Shown piece after piece: positions 48,012 to 55,611 of a DNA stretch of 64,000 bases. The position numbers and the translations under genes are program-made. Numbering within the stretch: position 1 is the first letter of the stretch; each line of letters opens with the position of its first letter. Source of the DNA: Candidatus Latescibacterota bacterium (GTDB lineage: Bacteria > JAAXHH01); NCBI GenBank assembly GCA_022821085.1, contig JAJEEG010000006.1, positions 1,054,001 to 1,118,000 of the forward strand. Direction: 5' to 3'. The notes under the pieces are model-generated. The model saw only the letters and a list, made by a program, of their open reading frames with translations. It was not told the origin of the DNA and made no database searches.

Positions 48012-49028
48012 TCACGGCCATGCCGGCTTTCGCGGTCGCCCGGTGCGGACGGACTCGAGACCGGCCTCGCAAACGGCCACGACGCGGGCGCCCATGCGGG
48101 CGGGAATCGGGTTTTCGATGCGCCCGTCGAGCGTGTCCAGGAAATCGATGACGGAACGGCCCCAGCCGTGCCCGCCCACGGCGGCCTCGTCGGAGACGTT
48201 GGGCAGCGTCACGGGTTCTTCCCCCCTGCGATACAGCTTACCGTTCCAGAGCGTCCCTTCGGTGCCGTACACGGCCAGCATGCCGCCTCCCATACCGTGT
48301 CCGGAGCAACCGCTCGAGACGAAGACCTTTCCAAGCACCCCGTTCTCGAACTTCAGCATGACGATATAGCAGTCGTCCGAGGGAAATTCGGGCACGCTCA
48401 TCTTGCTGCTGTAGGCAAATACCTCCACGACGGGCGAGTCGACCGTGGACAGGATGCTGTCGATGGGGTGGCAGCCGCCGCCAAAGAGTATGTTCTGCGG
48501 ATGCTGCCGGTCGATCCGCCAGGGCGTGTGCCTACGCTCGCCGGGCTGGTAGATGGACCACATGTCGTGGATGTAGTCACCCTGGATGAAGAAGATCTCG
48601 CCGATTTCACCCGATCGGGCGGCACGGGACATCTCGTGCCAGGGATACATGTACCTGCTGGTATGATCCGTCATCACGTTCAGGCCCGTCCGTTCGGCGG
48701 TTTCGATGACGCGCCGGGCATCGGCGACGGTCGTGGCGAGCGGTTTCTCCACGAGGGCGTGGGCACCGTGTTCCAGGGCCAGGACGGTCTGGTCGGCGTG
48801 CAGGTGGTCCGGTCCGGCCACCGCGACGACGTCCGGACCGGTTTCGGCGATCAGTGATTCGAGGTCGTGGCCGGTAACCGCATCGGGGTAGATCGACCTG
48901 GCCGCCGCGAGCTTCTCACCGGCCGGGTCGAACAGGGCGGTCACCCGGGCACGGCCGCTCCCTTCCGCCACCTGGGCCACGTACTTTCCCGCGCCGCCGC
49001 AACCGCTGAGGAGTATGGAATAGGGCAT
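48012..49028 (-). CDS. Gfo/Idh/MocA family oxidoreductase
   Basis: The 338-residue protein has the complete family layout: Rossmann motif ILLSGCGGAGKYV, EKP motif LVEKPLATTV, and a C-terminal domain with GGGCHPIDSI-like HPIDSILSTVDSPVVEVF. It should use NAD(P) on a sugar or inositol-like substrate. It follows the shorter amidohydrolase by 27 bases on the same strand and is the last gene of the long minus-strand run. Ribosome site AGGCC lies about 8 bases before the ATG. Confidence 0.93.
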   Translation of the reverse strand: MPYSILLSGCGGAGKYVAQVAEGSGRARVTALFDPAGEKLAAARSIYPDAVTGHDLESLIAETGPDVVAVAGPDHLHADQTVLALEHGAHALVEKPLATTVADARRVIETAERTGLNVMTDHTSRYMYPWHEMSRAARSGEIGEIFFIQGDYIHDMWSIYQPGERRHTPWRIDRQHPQNILFGGGCHPIDSILSTVDSPVVEVFAYSSKMSVPEFPSDDCYIVMLKFENGVLGKVFVSSGCSGHGMGGGMLAVYGTEGTLWNGKLYRRGEEPVTLPNVSDEAAVGGHGWGRSVIDFLDTLDGRIENPIPARMGARVVAVCEAGLESVRTGRPRKPAWP

Positions 49029-49055
49029 GTCGAATGGCCTGATTCAGCCCGGATC

Positions 49056-50453
49056 TCACTTCACCTGCTCCAGCCGGGTCCGGTACTTGTCGTACAGGTC
49101 CGTGTGCTTGCTTGTGATATCGACGGGCCGGCCCTGGATGAAGGCCCGCTCCACCTGCGTCATGATTTCGAGCGGGTCTCCGCTGGTCACGATCAGCGTG
49201 GCGTCCTTGCCCGTCTCAAGGGAACCGAGCCTGTCCTCCACACCGAGAATTCGCGCGGGATATAGCGTGACGGACTTGAGCGCCTCTTCCTTCGGAAGGC
49301 CGTAGGCCGCAGCGGTGGCCGCGTGGAAGGGCAGGTTCCGCACGTTCGAGGCGCCACTGCCCTGGCCGATACAGAAATCGAGGCCGGCCTCATGCAGCTT
49401 CAGGGCGTTGGTGAACGGCGCGTCATAGGCCTCCCAACGGCGGGCGGGCAGGTAATGCACGGCGCCGACGATCACGGGGATCCCGTTTTGCGTCAATCGG
49501 TCCGCCACCCGCCAGGCGTCGGCGCCGCCGACCAGGACGACGCTCAGATCCTCGGCAAGAGCCCAGTCGAGGGCGGCGTGGATCTGTTTCTCTTCAGACG
49601 CGTGTATGAAGACGGGCAGTTCCTTTTTGAGTACCGGGATCATCGATTCCCAGCCGAGGTCCGAGGGATGAAAGGGTCCGCCGCCGCTTTCGGCCTCCTT
49701 CGCGATCATGTACGCCCTGGCTTCGCGGAAGGCGTCGCGAAGCCTGGCAAGGGCCGCTTTGCGTGCCTTGATCTGCTCCTCCGGGCCGCCCAGGCCGGGA
49801 ATGTCGCGAACGCGGTAGGATGGCCATCGAACGTGAAGCCCCACCGTCGCAACCAGGGTCATTTCCTCGGTGGTCCATCCATCCATCGCGACCAGTCCCG
49901 AGAGACCGGAGATCAGACCTCCACTCGGCACGGTCAGGGCGGTCAGGACACCGTTGGCTCGGGCGACCGGGAAGTACTCGCTGTCGGGATTCACGGCGGT
50001 CACCGCGCGGACGCTAGGGGTCACGTTCCCGGTTTCGATATGGTCCTGGGTCGCCCACACCGAACCGATCTCGGTGAGGCCAATGGTCGTCGGCGCGGCG
50101 ATCAGGCCGGGATACACATGTTTCCCGGTAACGTCGATCACCCGGGTGTTTTCGGGCAGGGCCAGGTCGGTCCCGATGCCGGTAATGACGCCGGACTCGA
50201 AAAGCACCGTGGCGCCCTCGATGACGCCGTCGCTCACCGTATGGACCGTTCCGCCGACCAGCGCGATGGGCTGTTCCTGAGGTCCGGCCGGTTTCTGCTT
50301 GGATGCCGCCGTTTCGTGGACCAGGGGTCCGAAGGCGAGTCCCGAAATCAGCAAAAGAAACAACAACGGAACCGCGGTCCGTTTCCGCCACGTACCGGTA
50401 GCGGTTTTCGCCGACCGGTCCGTCCCCATGGATGTGCGGAGTAATGACACCAT
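49056..50453 (-). CDS. Amidohydrolase-like protein lacking the HxH metal motif
   Basis: A 465-residue exported protein (signal segment TAVPLLFLLLISGLAFG) with the amidohydrolase layout. It has the start IALVGGTVHTVSDGVIEGA, the strand KHVYPGLIAAPTTIGL, and the C-terminal GSLETGKDATLIVTSGDP. Normal amidohydrolases read PGLIDxHxH at the underlined position; here APTT replaces HxH, so the metal centre is absent and catalysis is doubtful. It probably partners with the 996-residue protein upstream. The ATG at 50451-50453 follows GGAGG by 6 bases; an ATG two codons earlier is too close to it. Confidence 0.85.
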   Translation of the reverse strand: MVSLLRTSMGTDRSAKTATGTWRKRTAVPLLFLLLISGLAFGPLVHETAASKQKPAGPQEQPIALVGGTVHTVSDGVIEGATVLFESGVITGIGTDLALPENTRVIDVTGKHVYPGLIAAPTTIGLTEIGSVWATQDHIETGNVTPSVRAVTAVNPDSEYFPVARANGVLTALTVPSGGLISGLSGLVAMDGWTTEEMTLVATVGLHVRWPSYRVRDIPGLGGPEEQIKARKAALARLRDAFREARAYMIAKEAESGGGPFHPSDLGWESMIPVLKKELPVFIHASEEKQIHAALDWALAEDLSVVLVGGADAWRVADRLTQNGIPVIVGAVHYLPARRWEAYDAPFTNALKLHEAGLDFCIGQGSGASNVRNLPFHAATAAAYGLPKEEALKSVTLYPARILGVEDRLGSLETGKDATLIVTSGDPLEIMTQVERAFIQGRPVDITSKHTDLYDKYRTRLEQVK

Positions 50454-50492
50454 TTCCATCCTCCATTCGCCGGGATACCGGCTTGTACGGGC

Positions 50493-53483
50493 CTACGCCT
50501 CCGGCGCTCGATCTTCGGTCTCGGGCGATCCGTCATCTACTTCCGGCGATCTGAGCAGTTTCTGAATCAGCCTGGTCCGTTCCTTTTCGACTTCGATCCG
50601 CATCTGCCGGTCCTCGTCGATATCGAAGTACTTCCTCCCGTCGATCCACGTCTGTTCGCACTTCGTGTAGGTGGACAGGGGATGGCCGTTCCAGATCACG
50701 AAGTCGGCGTCTTTGCCCGGTTCGAGCGATCCGACCCAGGGATCGACGGCCAGTTGGACCGCCGCGTTCAACGTGACGAACTTCAGGGCTTCCACTTCGT
50801 CCACCCCGCCGTACTTCACCGCCTTGGCGGCTTCCGTGTTCAAGCGCCGGGCGAGTTCGTTGCTGTCGGAGTTGAAAGTGACCAGCACGCCCGCGTCGTG
50901 CATCAACGCCCCGTTATGGGGAATGGCGTCGTAGGCTTCCACCTTGAAGGCCCACCAGTCGCTGAAGGCGGATGCGCCCGCCCCGTGAGCGGCCAGTTCC
51001 GGCGCGACCTTGTATCCCTCCAGCACGTGCTGAAAGGTGCCGATCGTGAACCCGAAGTCATCGGCAACTCGAAGGAGCATCAGGATCTCGTCCTGCCGAT
51101 AGGAGTGGCAGTGGACGAGGCGCTCACCGGTGAGGACTTCCTGCAGCGTTTCCAGTTCGAGATCCCGGCGGGGCGGCACGACGTCGGACTTGTCCGCCAG
51201 CGCCTCGTATCTGTCCCATGCCTGCTGGTACTCACTGGCCGCCCGGAACCGGTCGCGGATGATCTGCTCGACCCCCATGCGGCTCTGCGGATAGCGGTCG
51301 CTGAGGATGCGCCAATTGCTGCGCTTGACGTTCTCGCCCAGGGCGAACTTAATCCCCGACTTGGCCTGTGTGAACTTGAGCTCCTCGGGGCCGGCGCCCC
51401 ACCTCAGCTTGATGATCTGGTTCTTGCCCCCGATGGGATTGGCCGAACCGTGCAGCACGTTGGCCGCCGTGAGCCCTCCGGCCAGCTCCCGGTACATGGC
51501 GATATCGTAGCTGTCGATCACGTCTCCAATGCCCACCTCCGCGGTCACGGCCTGCGTACCTTCGTTAATGCCCTCCAGGATAGCCGTGTGCGAATGGGCG
51601 TCGATGATGCCGGGCGTGACGTGCTTGCCGGTGCCATCGATCTCCTCGGCGCCGGCCGGCGCCACGAGGCCCGTGCCGACTTCCACGATCTTGCCTTCAC
51701 GGATAATCACGTCCGCGTGCTCCAGTTTGCCCCGCTCGTCCAGCGTCCACACCGTGGCGTTCCGGACGACGAGATGTTCCGGCTGCGCCGGTGCGCTTTC
51801 CCTGCCGAAGGCGCCCGGTGGGTACAGTGCCGGAGGTTCAGCCACCTCGGCTGGCGCGGGTATGTCCTTCGTCTCCGCTTCCCGCGGTGCGGTGCGTTCG
51901 GCCGACCAGACCACGCTTTCGCCGCCGGGCCGGATCCCCCGGCCGGTGATTCGGTCTCCCTGGATCGAACCCGAGAAACGCCATACGCCGTCTTCTCCCA
52001 GTGCCTCATCCTCCACGCTGAAGGCGATGCGCGCGTCTTCCAACGCCATGCGGACGGCATTCATGGAGTTCCCGTCCTTGTCGAGAGTACCCTTCGGCGC
52101 CCCCGGTGCGCCTTCGATGGACAGCGACAGGCTGTCACCCTGCAGGACGACCACCCACGCACCCCGGGGATCGGTGACCGGCCGGGGGGTGATCACGTGG
52201 CGGTTGCCCGCGACCCAGACGTCCTGCACGTTCACGTTCTCCGCGAAGAGGGGGCCGTCGGTTATGGTCATGTTGGCCAGCTTGCCCGGATCCAGGGTTC
52301 CGAGCCGGCTGCCCAGTCCGAGCATGGACGCGGGCGTCGTGGTCAACGCAGCCAGCGCCGCTTCATATGCCAACCCGTGCTCGATCGCCTCACGCACCCT
52401 TTCGTGGAATTCGGCGCCCTTGTCCAATCTCGTACTGCTCAGCGCGATGGGGATTCCGGCCCGGTGCAGCATTCCGGGATTCCCGGGCGCCAGTTCCCAG
52501 TGCCGCAATGATTCCAGGGTGACGTCCAGGGCGTCTTCCGGCGTGGAGACGGAGAAATTGTCCGACCGGGGAAAATCGAGGGGCAGGATGACGGGCGCAC
52601 CCGCCTCGCGGACCGCGTCCAGCATGCGGTATTCGTGGCCGCTGCCCCGCACGAGGAACCGCAATCCGAATTCATCGGCCAGCCGGGCGGCGCGCAAGAA
52701 GGCGTGGTCGTCATCGACACTCATGAGCACGGCCTGGCCGCGGGCGGCCACCCTGTCCAGCGCCGCCAGCGCGTCATTGTCCTCCGGACGGTCCTGGCGG
52801 GGATTCGCGGCGTAGGCCGCATGGGCGTCCCGGTACCACTGCGCGTCGAGGATCGTCTGCCGCATGAGCGCCACGACACCCATCATGGAAGCCGGATAGG
52901 TGCGGTCCCGGTTTCGTTTCATGCGCAGGTGCTGAAAGACGTCGCGCTTCAGTACGTTCTCATTGGGAGAACCGGATCCCAGGTTGACGACCGCGCTGCT
53001 GCCCGCGAACACGCCTAGATCGGCCACGACCATGGCCGCCGCGAATCCGGAACTCCTCAACCGTTCGATCTCGGCCTCTCTGACGCGGTACGCATCGGCG
53101 GCGGAACGATCCGGACGGACGGCAGGGTTCCAGTGGGAGGACCCTGAGGTCCGGGCCGCTTCCTCTTCCGTCAGTCCGGCCTGTGTGAACATCTCGATCA
53201 ACCCGGGATAAATCGTCTGGCCGGAGTAGTCCCATCGCTGGGCATCCGGCGGGATTTCGACAGCGGTCCCCGCCTCGACGATCAGCCCGTCACGGATGAC
53301 CACGATCCCTTTATCGATCACGAGATCGGGACGGACGTATATCCGGGCGTTTTCCAGGGCGTGTACCCGTGAAGGATTCTCCCGCAATCCCGCCTGCGGT
53401 GCCGTCTGCTGGGCCTCCGCGGCGAGGTTGATGATCCCGGCCAGCAGCGCGGCCAGGACCAGATAACGGCAAGTCTTGAACAT
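50493..53483 (-). CDS. Two-domain amidohydrolase-like exported protein
   Basis: A 996-residue protein that fuses two amidohydrolase-like units. The first (about residues 20-420) lacks the metal motif: YPGLIEMFTQAGL stands where HxH should be. The second (about 560-960) keeps it, HVTPGIIDAHSHT, and has LAVDPWVGSLEPGKDADFVIW near its end. Signal peptide YLVLAALLAGIINLAAEAQ predicts export. Families of this type in Bacteroidota and relatives act on dipeptides or cyclic amides. The ATG at 53481-53483 is preceded by AGGAGG. It lies 72 bases after the selenoprotein gene. Confidence 0.88.
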   Translation of the reverse strand: MFKTCRYLVLAALLAGIINLAAEAQQTAPQAGLRENPSRVHALENARIYVRPDLVIDKGIVVIRDGLIVEAGTAVEIPPDAQRWDYSGQTIYPGLIEMFTQAGLTEEEAARTSGSSHWNPAVRPDRSAADAYRVREAEIERLRSSGFAAAMVVADLGVFAGSSAVVNLGSGSPNENVLKRDVFQHLRMKRNRDRTYPASMMGVVALMRQTILDAQWYRDAHAAYAANPRQDRPEDNDALAALDRVAARGQAVLMSVDDDHAFLRAARLADEFGLRFLVRGSGHEYRMLDAVREAGAPVILPLDFPRSDNFSVSTPEDALDVTLESLRHWELAPGNPGMLHRAGIPIALSSTRLDKGAEFHERVREAIEHGLAYEAALAALTTTPASMLGLGSRLGTLDPGKLANMTITDGPLFAENVNVQDVWVAGNRHVITPRPVTDPRGAWVVVLQGDSLSLSIEGAPGAPKGTLDKDGNSMNAVRMALEDARIAFSVEDEALGEDGVWRFSGSIQGDRITGRGIRPGGESVVWSAERTAPREAETKDIPAPAEVAEPPALYPPGAFGRESAPAQPEHLVVRNATVWTLDERGKLEHADVIIREGKIVEVGTGLVAPAGAEEIDGTGKHVTPGIIDAHSHTAILEGINEGTQAVTAEVGIGDVIDSYDIAMYRELAGGLTAANVLHGSANPIGGKNQIIKLRWGAGPEELKFTQAKSGIKFALGENVKRSNWRILSDRYPQSRMGVEQIIRDRFRAASEYQQAWDRYEALADKSDVVPPRRDLELETLQEVLTGERLVHCHSYRQDEILMLLRVADDFGFTIGTFQHVLEGYKVAPELAAHGAGASAFSDWWAFKVEAYDAIPHNGALMHDAGVLVTFNSDSNELARRLNTEAAKAVKYGGVDEVEALKFVTLNAAVQLAVDPWVGSLEPGKDADFVIWNGHPLSTYTKCEQTWIDGRKYFDIDEDRQMRIEVEKERTRLIQKLLRSPEVDDGSPETEDRAPEA

Positions 53484-53555
53484 GTTTTGCCTCCTGAATC
53501 CATACAACGTATCGGAATCGAAACCTACTGTTACACTGATACTTACTTGAATTTC

Positions 53556-54080
53556 CTACATCAATAGTTCAACGACTCTGTCCATGGCCTGTCCGATCCG
53601 ATCGGCGAGTCTGCTGTCGTCAAGCCGGCCAATGGGATGATTGATTTCGACGATCGGATAGTCACCGCGGCCGAGCTGCTCCGCCATCACCTTCGCGGTG
53701 TGCGTGAAGTTGGTCGTACACAGCAGCACGGACGGCAGTTCAAGGTGCTCCAGGATGAGGGCATCGTGCATGCTGCACGCGCTGCAGGAGCCTCAGTCGC
53801 CGACGCCAACGAGGGCGAAATGGCAGCGCCGCGCGATGAGACCCGTCATCTCGTCGGACAGCACGCGGCTGGCGCTTTCCTTGGTGAATGCGAGCGCTTC
53901 CACGGGATGGTCCAGGCGGTTGCTCAACTGCTCGAAGACACCGCGCAGGATGACATCGGAATTGGGCTTTCCGTTGCTCACCAGTGCGGCTACGGTGTGC
54001 CCGGGACCGAGCGGACGACGGGCCAGCCGCAGATCCGTGGCGCTGGCGGAGGCCGTAGGATCGACGAGGGTTATGGACAT
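53556..54080 (-). CDS. UGSC-family selenoprotein with in-frame UGA (Sec96)
   Basis: Read through the TGA at 53793-53795, the gene encodes 174 residues of a UGSC-family (seleno)protein. Upstream of the TGA the text is HFALVGVGD, and directly after it comes GSCSACSMHDA, so U96-G97-S98-C99 forms the diagnostic motif. The N-terminal half opens SITLVDPTASASATD and contains ALVSNGKPNSDVI; the C-terminal half has TTNFTHTAKVMAEQLG and INHPIG. The family is probably redox-active; no reaction is established. GGAG precedes the ATG by 8 bases. Downstream of the UGA lies a SECIS-like hairpin. The gene follows the GWSDGLPVVPPT gene by 58 bases. Standard callers would report two fragments (53793-54080 and 53556-53771). 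SelA/B/C/D genes are not in the window. Confidence 0.85.
53761..53785 (-). promoter_or_regulatory. Candidate bacterial SECIS element
   Basis: On the mRNA-sense (minus) strand, CGTGCA and TGCACG pair perfectly (6 bp, 53774-53779 with 53765-53770) around a three-base loop GCA. Three further pairs (GCA with TGC) extend the stem outside a small internal loop. The loop begins with G about 20 bases after the UGA, which agrees with the usual bacterial SECIS layout. This was judged by eye, not scored. Confidence 0.6.
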
Positions 54081-54106
54081 TGCCTATGCTCCAGGTGTGC
54101 GTGGTC

Positions 54107-54125
54107 TGCCGCCGGACCGGCGGCA
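54107..54125. promoter_or_regulatory. Palindromic GC-rich hairpin
   Basis: TGCCGCCGG and CCGGCGGCA face each other across one base, between the GWSDGLPVVPPT gene and the selenoprotein gene. It could shape the intercistronic mRNA or be an operator; no T run follows, so it is not an obvious terminator. Confidence 0.45.
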
Positions 54126-54138
54126 TGAATTACGGTCG

Positions 54139-55146
54139 CTATGAATGGGAGACCGGGCGCGTCACCGGCCGGGATCCGACCCCCCTGCCCGATCCCAGCC
54201 AGGGCGGGATGATGGCGGAGTGTCCGCCCGCCGAACCTCCCGCGAAGACGATCCATATGCCTTCCGGGTCTGGCGTCAACGTGATGGCTTCATCGGGTTT
54301 CAGGTCGTCGTGACGGCCTGTTGCGTGGATTTCGCGTCCTGTGGCTTCCGTACGTTCGAACAGCGCGCTTCTGATCGTTTCGCGTGTCCACCCGGCCCCG
54401 TTGAAGACCGACCGGTGTTCCGGGCAGATGACGAAAACGATGGCGGCGCCGGCGTAGTTGGTCGTGCGGGAGACGCGCGCGAACGAGTCGATCAGGCCTC
54501 CTGGTTCGTCGTTCACGTGGTCGGCCACGGAATGGGGGGCCTCTGCGGCAAGTACCGTTACGGCGCTGCGGTCCGCGGGGACGCCTAGTTCGTCGCCCTG
54601 GGTCGGCCAGCCAGCGCAACGCGCTTCCGGCAGGCAGTACGCGATGCGTCCGGCGTGGGCTACCGTCGCCCGGTCCAGGTCCCCGGGCACGCTGCCGATA
54701 CCGTTCCTGATCACCAGGTTCAGGGCCCTGCCCAGCGTCAGATTGGACCGGTTACCCGCGCCGAGCACCGCCGTTTCCGTATTGAAACCCATCTCGGCCA
54801 CAACTGGACCGTGTACGATGACCAGCGGCGCGGCGCCCCCCGTGCTGGCCGAGGGGCCGACAATATTGAATGCCGGATCCAGGACAGCATCCACTGCGGC
54901 CAGGACTACAGGAAAAAGCGCGTCGGTGCAACCGGCCATCACCGCGTTGGCCGCGACCAGTTCCGCGGTGACGGTTCGCTTTCGTTCGGGCACCCGCCCG
55001 ATTTCCCGGCCGGGCTCGAGTCCGTGCGCGGCCAGCATACGGTCGATGCGATCGCGGGTGGGCGGCACGACGGGCAGGCCGTCCGACCAGCCCCGGTCAT
55101 AGGCGTACCCGATGGCATCGATTTCTGATTCGACCTGGTGAGCCAT
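54139..55146 (-). CDS. GWSDGLPVVPPT-motif protein, UGSC partner
   Basis: A 335-residue protein with no solved function known to me. Its N-terminal motif GWSDGLPVVPPT is at residues 19-30, and the central block VGPSASTGGAAPLVIVHGP is likely structural. Cys residues in MAGCTDALFPV, YCLPEARCAGW and VICPEHRSVF could be redox or metal sites. The C-terminus has FAGGSAGGHSAIIPPW. Related proteins occur beside or fused to UGSC proteins, as I recall, which fits the next gene. The ATG at 55144-55146 is 8 bases after the cytochrome stop. A 58-codon upstream in-frame extension lacks family text. Confidence 0.75.
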   Translation of the reverse strand: MAHQVESEIDAIGYAYDRGWSDGLPVVPPTRDRIDRMLAAHGLEPGREIGRVPERKRTVTAELVAANAVMAGCTDALFPVVLAAVDAVLDPAFNIVGPSASTGGAAPLVIVHGPVVAEMGFNTETAVLGAGNRSNLTLGRALNLVIRNGIGSVPGDLDRATVAHAGRIAYCLPEARCAGWPTQGDELGVPADRSAVTVLAAEAPHSVADHVNDEPGGLIDSFARVSRTTNYAGAAIVFVICPEHRSVFNGAGWTRETIRSALFERTEATGREIHATGRHDDLKPDEAITLTPDPEGIWIVFAGGSAGGHSAIIPPWLGSGRGVGSRPVTRPVSHS

Positions 55147-55154
55147 CGGAACCG

Positions 55155-55547
55155 CTATCTGCCGTAGTAGTTTTCGAGATAGGTCAGTATGGTATCTTCG
55201 GTCTTGGAGTCGAAGGTCTTCAGGCCCTTCTCCGCCTGCATCCACCGGATGGCGTCCAGCCACTCCTCGCGGTTCGCCCGGTACGAGCGGATGATCTGGG
55301 TCGGATGGCACTGCGCGCATTCCCTTTCCACGACGGGGTAGCCGTCGCCCATGATCAGCCTGGTCCGGTGATGCAGCTCCAATCCGGTTCGGGGATCGAA
55401 CATCGCCACGGGCTTTGCCGCCTCGGCGCGGGCATTGGCCAGCGCGACTTTCGATCGCTCCGCTTCATAGTAGATCACGCCGATCACGATGGCGTCGAGG
55501 ACGATCACGAAGGCGATCTGGCCAAGTACGCGCATAAACCTATTCAT
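55155..55547 (-). CDS. Membrane-anchored c-type cytochrome, single haem
   Basis: A 130-residue protein with an N-terminal membrane segment (IAFVIVLDAIVIGVIYY, about residues 11-27) and a periplasmic domain containing one haem-binding CAQCH at 77-81. NREEWLDAIRWMQAEKGL and the C-terminal YLENYYGR are typical of small haem domains. It could carry electrons between periplasmic dehydrogenases and the chain, for example from the PQQ enzyme at 58527. AGGAG lies 6 bases before the ATG. It is 64 bases downstream of the TonB receptor gene and 8 bases before the next gene. Confidence 0.87.
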   Translation of the reverse strand: MNRFMRVLGQIAFVIVLDAIVIGVIYYEAERSKVALANARAEAAKPVAMFDPRTGLELHHRTRLIMGDGYPVVERECAQCHPTQIIRSYRANREEWLDAIRWMQAEKGLKTFDSKTEDTILTYLENYYGR

Positions 55548-55611
55548 GTGCGACTCCTGTGTGCGACTACTGCGTCTTCATTGGGGACGGCTCATCCGGG
55601 TTGGCGGGATG

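Noticed and set aside
53556-54080. The TGA at 53793-53795 as a true stop or a frameshift, giving two small genes
   Set aside because: Both sides stay in the same frame, match one family, and the codon falls precisely at the U of the U-G-S-C motif with a suitable hairpin after it.
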